Shown one piece after another: positions 1 through 11,129 of a stretch of 60,000 nt of DNA. Position numbers and translations under genes: made by a program. How positions within the stretch are numbered: the first letter of the stretch is position 1; the number at the start of each line of letters is the position of its first letter. The stretch covers positions 16,926,370 through 16,986,369 of the forward strand of contig NC_045140.1 of assembly GCF_008831285.2 (NCBI RefSeq). The letters run 5' to 3'. The notes under the pieces were generated by a model that was not told the DNA's origin, ran no database searches, and worked only from the letters and a program-made list of their open reading frames with translations. This DNA comes from Nymphaea colorata (Eukaryota; Streptophyta; Magnoliopsida; Nymphaeales; Nymphaeaceae).

Positions 1-1689
1 GCTTCTTTCATTTCTGGATACATGATCTTGGGATCCATTACCGCTTTCATGTATTATTCTTGAAAGCCCTTGCCTTTTAGACATTGGCATCATCAGTTCT
101 CGGAGAAGTTCATGCATTTGGCATGACTTTACTCTTCCTTTGTCGTTTTTTTCCACCACCAGGAGTAAGCTCCTCTGGGTAAGTTCCTCAATATATTGCT
201 TCCCAACCTGTTCTAATGTCGTGCCGTCTTTTTCTTCCACCAACCCTTCACTCACCCAGAGTCTTATCAACTTACTTGCTTTGATCAAGTGGTTCTTTGG
301 AAATATGCCACAATACAAAAAACATGCCTTGAGGTGTATGGGCAACTCATCAAAGCTTAGTGAGAAGATGGCTCTCACTCTACCAAGTCCAGGGTTGACC
401 TCTAATTCCCAAGACAGGCGGTCATAGAAGCCAGTCCATTCTAATTGTGTGCGCTCCCTTCTTGAGATGACAGCTCCCAAGCACACAAGAGCAAGCGGCA
501 GACCATTGCACCTATCAACTAATTTCTCGCAAGTTTCTTGAAGGTGCTCGGGGCATCTGCGTTCCTGGTCTTCTCGAAATGCGTTTCTAGAGAACAGTTT
601 CATTGAATCTTCAGGCTTCAAGGGCTTAACTCGATGGATCTTGGTCGGACTAAATGTCTCAACTTCTATGCTGCCATAAGCCACATTTTCTAAACGAGAT
701 GTAACGATGAGTCTGCATTGGTGGTCATGCTTAGGAAATGCAAAACCAACGGTGTTTAAAACATCGCTGCTCCATACATCATCTAGTACGATAACATACC
801 TTCTACTGTGGAGATGTTGTCTGATGGCCTCCCCTAGTGACGTGACATCCCTCTCCATAGCGAGACCATCAATGCCGAGGTCGATCCACAGGCGTTGAAG
901 GACATCCTTCGCGTTGAAGGATTGGGTGACGGGAACCCATGCGAAGCAGTTAAATTGTGTTATAGTAGCACTATCTCCCATGAGCCTACGATAAATTTTC
1001 TTTGCTGCAGAAGCACCATTTCTCATGAGTTTATGGTAGACTTTCCTTGCAACGGTCGTCTTGCCGGAGCCTCCCATCCCCACCAACAAGATTGTGGCGA
1101 GTTTCGGGTCTCCACTTTGTGCCCACTTCATCAAGATGTCTACGTTCTCGTCGATCCCGTCGGTATGAGAGTCTTCAGCAATGTATGCTTCATTAGTAGT
1201 TGTCAATTGTTGGCGCTCGACGGTTACTTGGCTCTCGACGGTTGGCGAGCACGTTCCTTCGTCTAATCCTCTCAGGTTGTACCTGTCTCTTCTAGCAGAA
1301 ATATCAGATATCTTTCTCTTCATGTCTTCTATCATCATTGCAAATATGCGTCGCTTGAATAGATTGTTAATGCACGTTGGTGATCTAATAAGAAATGAGG
1401 TCGGAATGCCAAATTCAAATCGCACACGACCAAAATGAAGCATATACTCGTCGAGCATGTCCTCTATATCATAGGCTGCCGCCCGCACCTGTTCAACCCA
1501 TTCTTGCTCCGAGACCGGTGCTCCATCTTTCAGCAACCTACTGTCTACATCCTTGAGAAAAGACCTCATGTTCTGCAACTCCAACATGATCTGTTCAAGC
1601 TCTGGTCGAACACTCCTTTGGAGTCTTATTTCGCTCACCAAGAAATCTCCCAATGTTTTGAGCAATAACTGAACAGGAATTTGAGCCAT
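1..1689 (-). CDS. CC-NB-ARC-LRR (CNL) immune receptor, N-terminal 563 codons, truncated by window edge
   Basis: Reading the minus strand from the ATG at 1689-1687 gives 563 uninterrupted codons that run off the left edge. The start is MAQIPVQLLLKTLGDF, with an Rx-type coiled coil. The EDVID-type motif is DIEDMLDEY (about residues 74-82), preceded by WVEQVR. The NB-ARC domain follows: P-loop GMGGSGKTT (204-212), kinase-2 VIVLDDVW (299-306, with the terminal W of non-TIR NLRs), RNBS-B CRLIVTSR (325-332), GLPLA (396-400) and RNBS-D CFLYCGIFP (456-464). The MHD position reads QMHE (525-527). The LRR part lies outside the window. The family consists of ATP/ADP-switch immune receptors that sense pathogen effectors. 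Two oddities are a 15-residue tandem duplication between P-loop and RNBS-A, and E for D in the MHD motif. It is clearly diverged from the two CNLs further right and in opposite orientation. No stop or frameshift is visible, so it is probably functional. Confidence 0.93.
   Translation of the reverse strand, partial: MAQIPVQLLLKTLGDFLVSEIRLQRSVRPELEQIMLELQNMRSFLKDVDSRLLKDGAPVSEQEWVEQVRAAAYDIEDMLDEYMLHFGRVRFEFGIPTSFLIRSPTCINNLFKRRIFAMMIEDMKRKISDISARRDRYNLRGLDEGTCSPTVESQVTVERQQLTTTNEAYIAEDSHTDGIDENVDILMKWAQSGDPKLATILLVGMGGSGKTTVARKVYHKLMRNGASAAKKIYRRLMGDSATITQFNCFAWVPVTQSFNAKDVLQRLWIDLGIDGLAMERDVTSLGEAIRQHLHSRRYVIVLDDVWSSDVLNTVGFAFPKHDHQCRLIVTSRLENVAYGSIEVETFSPTKIHRVKPLKPEDSMKLFSRNAFREDQERRCPEHLQETCEKLVDRCNGLPLALVCLGAVISRRERTQLEWTGFYDRLSWELEVNPGLGRVRAIFSLSFDELPIHLKACFLYCGIFPKNHLIKASKLIRLWVSEGLVEEKDGTTLEQVGKQYIEELTQRSLLLVVEKNDKGRVKSCQMHELLRELMMPMSKRQGLSRIIHESGNGSQDHVSRNERS
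955..1044 (-). repeat. 45-bp imperfect tandem duplication inside the NB domain of the left CNL
   Basis: Positions 1000-1044 and 955-999 (minus-strand order) are two adjacent 45-nt units. They encode VYHKLMRNGASA and IYRRLMGDSATI respectively, with the same spacing and the shared core (Y)(H/R)(K/R)LM. The duplication is in frame and lies between the P-loop (residues 204-212) and RNBS-A (FNCFAWV). In the two CNLs further right this interval is a single short segment, so the second unit is extra. Confidence 0.85.
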
Positions 1690-2188
1690 TTCTTATTTTT
1701 TGTTCGATGTCTCCTACAAAGTGAAGAGTAAGCAATATGAGGACTACTAGCTAGTTAAATTACGTAGCAAATCCGCCCGTAATTGCATGTGGCGTCATAC
1801 AACAAAAAATTTACATAGCAAAAATAAAGGTATATTTGAAGATAAAAGAAAGCCATGGTGTCGAGAACCAATATATAAAACTGATAAGGGGAGAGAGAGA
1901 GAGAGATAGAGAGAGTTATAAAAATTTTACAAGAATGGCATTCTATGATCGAGTAAGCTCTCCTTAAGTACACCTTTGGATCGGTGGAAAAAAAGGTCCC
2001 TAAGGTACTTTGCACCAATATTTCATTTTCAAGTTGTCTCAAATTTTGAGGAATTGAAATAAGCATGGCAAAGGGTGTCCCAAGACAATCAGTCTCCATT
2101 TTTCCAAAATAAAATACTAAAGTCTCTCCAATGAAGTGATTGTAACTTGACAGTTTGCTATGAACATGGTTTCTTTGATGAACTCTTA
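1690..2188. other. Upstream region of left CNL, no gene seen
   Basis: This is the 5' flank of the minus-strand CNL. It contains a short GA-rich microsatellite at about 1891-1914. I saw no convincing TATA box or coding region. Confidence 0.5.
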
Positions 2189-2489
2189 GAGGTGTTTGGA
2201 TGGCAGTCCAGAATTAAGATTTGGAAGCAAAACCAGTTTTAGGGTGTCTTTTGGATGATGTCAAAACTAGGTTTATCCAAAACAAATTTTTACAAAATCT
2301 GGTTTCCAAAGGAAGAATGAATAACCTCCCCTCCGCGGCCCCCGAGCTGGTTATACACAAAAAAGTTCGTTGTGCATGCAACACCCAAACACAAAATGCA
2401 TTTCCTAAAAACTCACTAAAAGAATTTGTTTTCACAAAACCAAGTTTTCATAAAATTGGGTTTTTGATGATGTCATCCAAACACCCCTT
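2189..2489. mobile_element. Tourist/PIF-Harbinger-like MITE
   Basis: A ~301-bp element with terminal inverted repeats: the left end has GGTGTTTGGATG and the right end has CATCCAAACACC, its exact complement. TTA flanks both ends (2186-2188 and 2490-2492), the 3-bp target duplication typical of PIF/Harbinger elements. Inner sequence repeats a 'TTTGGATGATGTCA' type motif in both orientations. It has no coding capacity, and the ORFs inside are shadows. Confidence 0.65.
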
Positions 2490-4472
2490 TTAAGTCTTCT
2501 GATGTGCTCTTTAAATACTAGTTTTTGTGTTTGGATGACACACTCAAAGCACAGTTTTTTGGGAATAACCTAAAGGGGCCGGGTTATTCATTCCCATTTT
2601 ACCAAACTAGGTTTAAAGTATGACTTGTCCCATATGTAGCTCAATTGCTGAATGCTGTCATCATGATTTCAGATTCTCAGTATATATAGACCTCTGTCTC
2701 GTCAAGATTCGGAGACAGTACCTAGCTGTATGATGAGAATAGATATATACGAGAACAGAAACGAATAGAGAATTGGTTAGATACACACGTATGGACCGAA
2801 TTCTCTTCTCCGGAACTGGTCCTGCACGCCTTCTCCATTAAGCCCGTGTTCATGTAAGGATGGCAAACGGTTGACGGGTTGTCAACTTCAGTCACCAAAC
2901 TAAGTCCTAGACACATTTGAGCTCTGATCGCTGTAAAGCATTTCTAACAGCTTTCACAGTGTATAGACACCGGCATGGATCTCTACCAATTGCTCTCCTT
3001 GGTGCTTATGTGATCCCCACTGTAGTTGGCAACTGTAATTATTTGGAGCAGTGATTTTTCAGTCACCCCCGTTGAATCCCTTTTCTCCTGATCCGGAAAC
3101 TCTTCTTCATTCCTCTGGGGGAAGTTCGCAAGATATTTATAGCACTGATGTAACTTCTATAGATTTCTGTAGCGGTGACTATAGTCTACTGGACCACCCG
3201 TTCTTATCTATAGCGAGCCACTAAGAATATCTATAAATGTTTGTATGACTTGAGCTTGAACGTACCATTGTGAATCTAACACCGAGATCTGGATTTGAAT
3301 ATCAAGGATCCAAAGGGGAAAACTTTTGAAGTATAGTATTGAAGAAATTTATTACAAATGTGTATGAGAGGAGAAAGGGAGAGATCAAAGAAGCCTTCAG
3401 ACCACTTTGTAAGCTATGATAATGAATATTCAGTCAGGATTATGAGAGAGAGTTATGTGCATTGGGATGTTACTGTGTACAACTCTCCGTGCATGACATG
3501 TGTCGTCAAACCCTCTTCAAAGGAGACTCTGGCCGACCCACAGGGGTATGTGTTATGCGTTATCATAGCTGCACAGGCGTATGCATATATCCAGTTTTTC
3601 TTTATATTCTTGTGGAGAGATTATACTCTTGTCGAGTGATGTCAACACAGGTAACTTATTATTTAGAAGATTAACTTTTGTTCATATAAAACTTTAGAAA
3701 AGGGAAACTAATTTTGGTGTAAAATACCACCTTTTAGTCCCAACTTGATATATTATATACATATAGCTTAAGTTTTAATTTAACCACGTTAAGAGCTTAT
3801 CTCTGCTGAAGTATAAGCTAATAGGAAAGAAGTAGCGGCGCGCGAGTGTTTCTCTCTTTTTTATATTAAATAAGGAGGATCTTCAGTTTTATTGACCCCG
3901 TTAACAACTCACCTCTGCTTAGTTATACGATGAAAGAAAGGACAGCGACATTTTTTACTATTTCCTAATAAAAGATGTACGGGACACTTTTCAATGTAAA
4001 GACCGCTGATAATTAAGTCCAACGGCAATTTCATTGGAAAAACTACGAAAATATAAAGAAATAACCATAAATGACTTACTACAGCACAGAGATGGAGTTG
4101 ATATAGCAATTCATTATCACCACTAATTAACTCGTGCAAAATGGGATTCAATGGCAGAGCCAGGAAACAAATGCAGGAGGCTCATTAATATTTTTTAGTT
4201 TGGCTCTGCCCATGGCAGGATATGTTATAATGAATCAACCGATCTGAATCAAGCGGCTCAACAACGAAGCTCTCAATCTAGAAGGAGCATAGCCTTATAC
4301 ATTTTGTTCTTCAGTTTTCCTTATCCATTCGACATTTTTGTTGTGCTTTGGTCATTGCTACTTCTTGTTTCTCACATAACTGAACCTTGTTAAAATGTGA
4401 TACTAATAATACGACCGTAGACCAAACGAACGGAAATCACCCAGCTAGTGACCGTCATCCAGTTGGACAACT

Positions 4473-4473
<1 letters not shown>
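2490..4473. other. Intergenic, no gene recognised
   Basis: AT-rich sequence with short overlapping ORFs only. None shows a recognisable domain, and there is no clear repeat structure beyond a second Harbinger-like terminus fragment around 2528-2545. Confidence 0.5.

Positions 4474-4524
<51 letters not shown>
4474..4524. repeat. (AG)n microsatellite
   Basis: An uninterrupted AG dinucleotide run of about 25 units. Confidence 0.97.
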
Positions 4525-4526
<2 letters not shown>

Positions 4527-4899
4527 AAACTACGGGACGCTGAAACCTGGTTATATGCACAAGTTTGTATACAAATGCATTGTGCACAGGCTCCTGTGCA
4601 CCGTGCACACATGAAACTGTAAGTCTGATATAAGATACAACCATCTATTATATTATCAGATACAACCGTCTGTATCAGATCCTGAAGCTACTGATTGTAA
4701 ACTACAGGAAAAGATGAGATTAATCAACAGCAGAGAGCCCAAATATGATCTGTTAAAAGCGAAGCGACGTATACCTGGCCAGATGATTAAATCAGCACTT
4801 GCCCCAACTACTGAATTTCTTGAAGGTGGCAGCACCTTGGTTTTTGAACCTGCTGGAGGAAGGTTGACTAGGGTCGTGAGGGGAATGGTATCTATAACC

Positions 4900-5210
4900 T
4901 TCTTCTTCATCAATTTATAGAGCGAAAGAGTTGAAGGAATCGAGGATTACAAAAGCTGTTTTACTTAGTCAAATTAATGATACCAGAGAACGTGTAAGCA
5001 TATATGACAAGAATGTGGCATTAATTATTTAATTGAATACTATGGTCAGAACCGTACGTCTTGCAATAGATTAACACTCCATGTTATTGTTGTTATTAAT
5101 TACTTATTCTCTAACACACAATAATATTTAAGTAATGGTAAGTTATGTGGGCGCACATAATATTCATTGTTGGATATCAACTCTGGCCAATAAGATGTGT
5201 CGTAGGGTGT
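4900..5210. repeat. Dispersed direct repeat, copy 1 (partner at about 10330-10640)
   Basis: Shares ordered blocks with 10330-10640: GAGCGA..GAGTTGAAG, TTACTTAGTCAAAT, AGAGAAC.CGT, and GGAT.TCAACTCTGG near the right end. The two copies have the same orientation and flank the decayed minus-strand Copia sequences at 5.9-10.3 kb, so they might be eroded LTRs. TG/CA ends and a primer binding site are not evident. Confidence 0.5.
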
Positions 5211-5900
5211 GGGGATCGATCGATACCTTCTACAACTGTTCTTTTCTTTGCCAAGTTAGGAGGCGAGAAATCCCAGGTAGAACATAGGTGATTTCATCAA
5301 CCTGAGTTTGATGAAAAGAACCTACAACTTCTGCGTCCGATTCAGTGAGATGGAAGGAGGCTTGCTCGCAGAAGTATATGGTTCTTTTAGAAAATTTTCG
5401 CTACTAGTATCTCTCTCTAGATTGAAATGAAGATGATGATCCGATCTTCCTGCACGCACGTCGTTGGCTTTCTTTTGACCCACCTTAATTTCCTTCTATC
5501 TTTTTCCTGTTTGCAATTAAGTTTGCTTCCGTTCTTACAAAGACATTTATGGATTTTTCTATACCTTTTCTTTCTAATGTAACTTATTTTTTCAAACTCA
5601 AGGTTTGATATGAAGCCTTTAATATTTAGGTTTTCTCCGTCGTAATTCATTTACGATAGCTTGGGCTTGATATAGATTACGTGCTTTATGAAGAAAGAAT
5701 GAAAGTCATTAAAGGATCACTAATCATATCAATTGACAGGAATTGTCGATTTCTAATTAACTATATGACCAGTGGGATACCATCTGGGGTTTAAATACAT
5801 CAAGCTGCTAACTACATGACCATGCCTGGATACCTTTAGTTTTTGTTGTCATTCTCCATTGTCATGTCCTAACTCTTTTTTGTAATGGGATCTCCATTTG
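5211..5900. other. No gene recognised; possible eroded Copia 3' region
   Basis: AT-rich sequence between the direct repeat and the Copia RT relic. If the Copia reading is right, its RNase H part should lie here, but I could not recognise it. Confidence 0.3.
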
Positions 5901-5901
5901 G

Positions 5902-6251
5902 TTAAGCATTTTGCATTACAAATCGTCGAGCCCAAACTTGTTCGGATTGATTTTCTATCAAGGTGATTCCCATAGCCAGTATATGGGATATTCTACCCAT
6001 ATAGTTTAGCCATAGTTCATTGTCATTTCTTGTTAAAATAATATCGTTAGCATATAGTGATAATATGCAAAACAAAACAAACTTCCATTCTTCCCATATG
6101 CATTCCAATATAATTAATTAGCAACATATCCAATATTTGTTATAGCCCTATAAAAAGTAAAATGCAACCGTCTAATTATAGATCATTTGAGACCATATAT
6201 ATAAGGATTTTTCAATGTAGATAACTTGACTTTATTTCAGTCCACGACAGC

Positions 6252-6300
<49 letters not shown>

Positions 6301-6443
6301 ATTGGGAAAGAAATGGTTCCCACATCCATTTGCAATGCATCTAGACGAAAAAGTGCAGCTATGTCTGAAATAATTCTTACGGGAGCAAATCTTGCTATTG
6401 ACAAGTAGGTTTCCAGAAAATCAGTTCTTTTTTCTATGGGCAA
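5902..6443 (-). pseudogene. Decayed Ty1/Copia reverse-transcriptase relic
   Basis: Two minus-strand ORF pieces match Copia RT in the right order. The upstream piece (6443-6237) reads DFLETYLSIARFAPVRIIS...QMDVGT, a degenerate form of the 'FxETFSPVAR...QMDVKTAFL' block. The downstream piece (6108-5902) has FCILSLYANDIILTRND, corresponding to the catalytic 'LYVDDI' block with V-D changed to A-N. A (TA)n run interrupts the sequence just after the QMDV block. With the catalytic residues lost and frames broken, it cannot encode an active polymerase. Confidence 0.6.
6257..6298. repeat. (TA)n microsatellite inside the Copia RT relic
   Basis: About 21 TA units, expanded within the eroded RT sequence. 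Confidence 0.95.
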
Positions 6444-6890
6444 CTCTATACAACTATTCTACCTTCATATTTAGATCAAGTTCGTTTCGTATGCTTTATA
6501 TTTTTCTTTAACACTTATTCTCCATTCTAAAAGATCTCATTGTTAAACTTTTTTTTTCTTTATAGATTTCTTTATCCATAGCCTTTATCCCATCTAATGA
6601 TTCATGCTAATTTATCATTCTACTGTATGTCAGATTATCTATGATCTTATCAATGTTAATATAATTATATGATAAATTCCTCAGTCATATACACATCTGT
6701 AATCACCCCAAATTTTTCTAAAGGACTATGATGTTTTATCCAAATGCGAAATTCAAATTTAGGCACAAGATTTCCAAAATACTACTCTCAGATCCAAATT
6801 AAATCTAAAATAGAACTCTCAGATCCAAATTAAATCCAAAATACTACTTTTAGATCCAAAACCCAAGTTCAGATCCAAATCAATCATTTA

Positions 6891-7293
6891 AGACCGATTT
6901 GCCCCTCCTTTTGACCAAAAAACCTCATTTTAAAGGGTGATTTTAGTCTTTTTTTAAACAAGACCGATTTGTCCCTCCTTTTGACCAAAAAACCTCCTTT
7001 TAGAGGGTGATTTTAGTCTTTTTTTAAACAAGACCGATTTGCCCCTCATTTTGACCAAAAAACCTCTTTTAGAGGGTGATTTTAGTCTTTTTTTAAACAA
7101 GACCGATTTGCCCCTCCTTTTGACCAAAAAACCTCCTTTAGAGGGTGATTTTAGTCTTTTTCAAACAAGACCGATTTGCCCCTCCTTTTGACCAAAAAAC
7201 CTTCTTTTAGAGGGTGATTTTAGTCTTTTTCAAGCAAGACCGATTTACCCCTCCTTTTGACCAAAAAACCCTTTTAAAGGGTGATTTTAGTCT
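6891..7293. repeat. Minisatellite, six ~70-bp units
   Basis: Six head-to-tail units begin with AGACCGATTT at 6891, 6961, 7031, 7100, 7168 and 7237, giving periods of 70, 70, 69, 68 and 69 bp. Each contains CCCCTCCTTTTGACCAAAA or a near match, then GAGGGTGATTTTAGTCTTT. Just upstream (about 6770-6880) are three or four copies of a shorter AGATCCAAA-containing repeat. The units abut without spacers, so this is not a CRISPR-like array. Confidence 0.95.
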
Positions 7294-9370
7294 CTCTCTC
7301 TCTCCCTCTTCCTCTTTTCATTTCCTTCTCCAACTTAGAGCAAGCACTTTTGGAGCTTCATTCAAAAAGGGATCTTCAAGTGAAGGTGTTCATCTTCCTT
7401 AAGTTATTTCCTATTAGAGGTATGTAATCTTCATCTCTCTCATTTCTCTCTTCTTTCTTTTCATTAATGTTCTTATTATTATGTTATTTCTTTCTCTTAA
7501 ACATAGTGTTCTTATTGTTTTTTTTTTTGTTTCCTCTTATTTTCCTCTCTTCCTCATTTCTCCATGGCCAAAGAGATAGCTCTCAATCTTTATTTTAGAG
7601 TCAAGAGGCTATACTCAAGTGCACCGGGAACATGAGAAGATGAGGTGGTATATCAATTCATAGTTACATCATGTCTTCCCTCCTAATTGAACTTTGCTTT
7701 TTCCATCATTCTCTTTCTTTCTTTCATTCCTTGAATGTTATCTATAAATTATGCACGCATGGTTGCTTGGTTCTTTACTTACACGTGAATGTATGGCGGG
7801 AATGAGAGTGTGGTTTGAAGACTCTTTATTTTCATATTAATTTTTGAGGTTGGAACTTGTCCAACCCGGGATAAACCCTCACGAAAATGTACATGTTAAT
7901 ATGCATTTTCATGGCATTGTGCGCTAGTTTCCTTCTTAATCATCACATTAGGAACCCTAACGAGTGCTTCGTTATGTTGCTTGTTTTCTTTCATACCCAA
8001 CGGTGGAAGAAATATATCTCTTACAACAAACTAAATAATAACATTTTATACTTATATAAATCATATTTTCCAAAACATTTTAAAAAAGAACCTTCTAATA
8101 TGGCCTTAGGGACTTAGTTTAGACTCTTGCATGAGTCCAAGCTCCCCTCCGGCCTACATTAAATTTGAAGTTGGTAATTTAAAGTTGTTCCTTGATTTTT
8201 TTTTTTTTTTAATCTTGTAAAGGTATGGATGTATACACATGTTATATACATTTATGCCAACATGATGACCCCCATCTTTCTCTCTCTATGCTTTCACTTT
8301 TTATTTTATAAATTTTCATATGTGCATGAATACGTATGTACATGTGTTTCATTTCCTCTCTTTCAAATATTTATTCCTCTTTTCAAGACAAAAATCTTCT
8401 CTTATAACATTTCTCATACCCATATATGCGTATGATATTTTTCTTTTCCTCTAAAATCTCTCTTTCTCTTCGAATCAATACATCTTTTTCTCTTTATATG
8501 TGATGATATGTATACAAGTATGCATGTCTTTCTCTATATCTCTCTCTTTCCTTTCATAAGAGTGTTTTATCTCTTGTATTCTTCTTAACATTCTCATCTC
8601 ATGAACTTTCTATTTACCAAGTTAAATAAGACCACAAATCAAGTAATGACCCAATATTGGAATCATGCTTGATGGTCTACAATCTCTATCCATTTTCAAA
8701 AGCTTTTCCTTCTTATATATAATAATTATAACAACGAAATCTTAGATGTATGTTGTGGTAGGAATGATATTAGATGAATGTTGTGGTAGGAATGTTTTAC
8801 TTTTTTTCAATCATATAGGGTAAATGCATTCATGCATTCTCACCCACTTTATTTCACTTATGATCACAAACACCTCTCTAAAGGAACTTAAGCAAGAAGG
8901 GACGGAACTCTAGCTAGGTGGTAACCGAATTAGAGCAAAATCTCAAACCTACTTAAAGTCTTAAGAGAACACTAAAGTGATTTCAAAATGTTTTCACAAG
9001 TTTTTCAAATGATATTTACTAGTTTCACTTTTTCCTCAAAACATTTCACATTTTCAAGCAATTTTTCAAGAACCCTTTCAAAAGTTTGAAACTCAAAACT
9101 TTCAATATTTTCTACACCGCATATAGAATCAAAAAGATGTTTTAGTTAAAACGAAATACATCAATGATAAACATAGTCCTTGGGTTGATTACCCCCGGTA
9201 AAGGCGCCGGGAATGGTCGATCCTCGTACCGACGGGCGAGTCCCTTTCTTTCCTCTTTCAAAACAAAAACCTTATTTTTCTGGAGCACTCCAAAACCAAT
9301 GAAAATTTTGGGATGCAAACAACATCATAATCATTCAAATATCAGGGAGGGACCATAGGCATTTTAAGGC
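7294..9370. other. Pyrimidine-rich, AT-rich insert; no gene recognised
   Basis: Long CT-rich tracts and short ORFs without domain signal. Together with the minisatellite, this block (about 6690-9370) separates the Copia RT relic from the Copia integrase relic on the same strand by ~2 kb more than expected. It is probably a later insertion of unknown type. Confidence 0.4.
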
Positions 9371-9994
9371 CATTTAATAACTAAAATGTGAACGCAGCAG
9401 AATCAATTTATTCATTGCCTTATTATTTCTTTGATGTTTCATCACCCAGTGTTAATTTAACATCATCCAGCAATTTAAATTGATCTTTAATTGGTTTGTT
9501 GAATTTATCTTGAGTTCTTTTATGAAGTCCACAACTCTACTATCTATAAGTATCATAATTTGGAATTTTTTGGATATCTAATAAATACCCATATCACCAA
9601 ATAATTATTGTTCATTTTGTCAATTTTTGGATCCAATATCTTTATGTGCTCGAGATTCACATATCTTGAGATGACCCATAGTCTCATAGACATCTGTCTC
9701 TCCTAAAAAATATTTAGAACAGCTTGACAAAGGCACCTTGTTCAATGTATATGTAGTTGCAAACTAATCTTACCCTGTCCAAGAGGGTTTTATTAATCCT
9801 TTCAACATCATTATTTTATTGTGGCTAAGTTTTTTTTTTTGTATCAATTCTAAAATTTGTATAATATTAAAAAAATTCATTTATGTTCACTTATTCGATC
9901 ATATCTTATTATCTTAATGTACTGATGAAATGAGTTTTCAATTTCACTTCTTATATTCTTTAAAATTTTCAAGAGTGTATGATTTTGTTATGAA

Positions 9995-10258
9995 TTAAAC
10001 AGAGGTACTCATACATGAGACATCATCAATGAATATCACAAAAAAGTAGCATGTCATTACGAGTTCGAATCTTAAACATCCACAGATGTCCATATAGATG
10101 GTCTCTAATAGACCTGTAGAAGTGACAGAATACATCCTCAGTGAATGTTTTCTGGCCCATGTTTGACAAATAGGAGACCCACACTTTGCTTTATGAGCAT
10201 TTAAATTTTGCATCAGAAATGCAACAGCCATATCCATCGCCCCCATGGCAGCAATCAT
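9995..10258 (-). pseudogene. Decayed Ty1/Copia integrase relic
   Basis: An 87-codon minus-strand ORF has the pattern HKAKCGSPICQTWARKHS (C-x(4)-C half of the HHCC zinc finger and linker), then LLETIYMDICGCLR, and ends YFFVIFIDDVS. This matches the Copia 'CxxCxxGKxH...LExIHxDxCGP...YFxxFIDDxSR' core around the first catalytic Asp. It is upstream of, and on the same strand as, the RT relic at 5.9-6.4 kb, so both are probably one old element. The gag and protease parts are missing. Confidence 0.6.
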
Positions 10259-10329
10259 AAGAAAATGACCGTGGTGGTTTAAAGGTTGAGAAAGAATATT
10301 GAATACGGGGTACTAGATATGCTTCTTCG

Positions 10330-10640
10330 TCGTATAATTTTAGAGCGAGGGAGTTGAAGAATTAAGCTGTTTCACTTAGTCAAATGACATTAGAGAACAC
10401 GTATGCATATGTCACAAGAATGTTAGTGGTTAACCATGCATTACATTGAACTGTCATGCAATAAGTTAACATTCCATATTGTCATTAATTCAGTATTATA
10501 TATCGTTGTTATTATTGTTATTATTTTATACTTTTGTAGTGTGCACCATGCATTACATTACAAAAGTTATAGCAACTTTTGTCGGTGCACATGGCATCCA
10601 CTATTGGATGTCAACTCTGGTTCATAATGTGCGTGAGGCA
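10330..10640. repeat. Dispersed direct repeat, copy 2 (partner at about 4900-5210)
   Basis: Second copy of the ~300-bp repeat described at 4900-5210, with the same orientation. It lies immediately beyond the Copia integrase relic. Confidence 0.5.
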
Positions 10641-11128
10641 ACAGTTCCTTGTTGCAAAAAAATTTTAGCTCCCCCACTGCATCATGATTCATTTTTTCCC
10701 CTTTTCATGTGTCAAAGGGAAACCCTCCTTGGGTGGTTTCGCCTTCGACTCAAAGGGTTTCATTCTACTATAGAGGGTGAAACTATGTGAATTGTGAAAC
10801 AAGTACTTGTAATTTTGCCAGGTGCCCGTGTCGGAACGTGGGTACGGTGACACGTGTATGTGGGTATGGCTGCATTTTTAAAACATTTAAAATTATATTT
10901 TTAAACTTAATTTTTCTCTAGTTTTCATTTTTCCTTTCTTTTATATTTCTCTTTCGTTAAGATTCTGTATTTCCTCTCAGTTTTTCTTAATTTTGTTTGT
11001 GTTTTGTTTGAGACTTATGAAATTATAACTATAAACTATTAATGTTTTTATTTTATTTTATCATTTTTAAAAATATAAAATTGATCATACCCACATGCTC
11101 ATAGTTTTCAAAATTAGAGTGTTCAAAC
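10641..11128. other. Intergenic, no gene recognised
   Basis: AT-rich, with no recognisable coding or structural feature. Confidence 0.4.
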
Positions 11129-11129
11129 C

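Noticed and set aside
3462-3674. ORF with KGDSG, reminiscent of the serine-protease active-site motif
   Set aside because: The five-residue match is isolated. There is no His/Asp region, no GP after it and no domain around it, so chance is the best explanation.
6891-7293. Regular repeat array considered as CRISPR-like
   Set aside because: Units are contiguous with no unique spacers, in plant nuclear DNA with no cas genes. It is a minisatellite.
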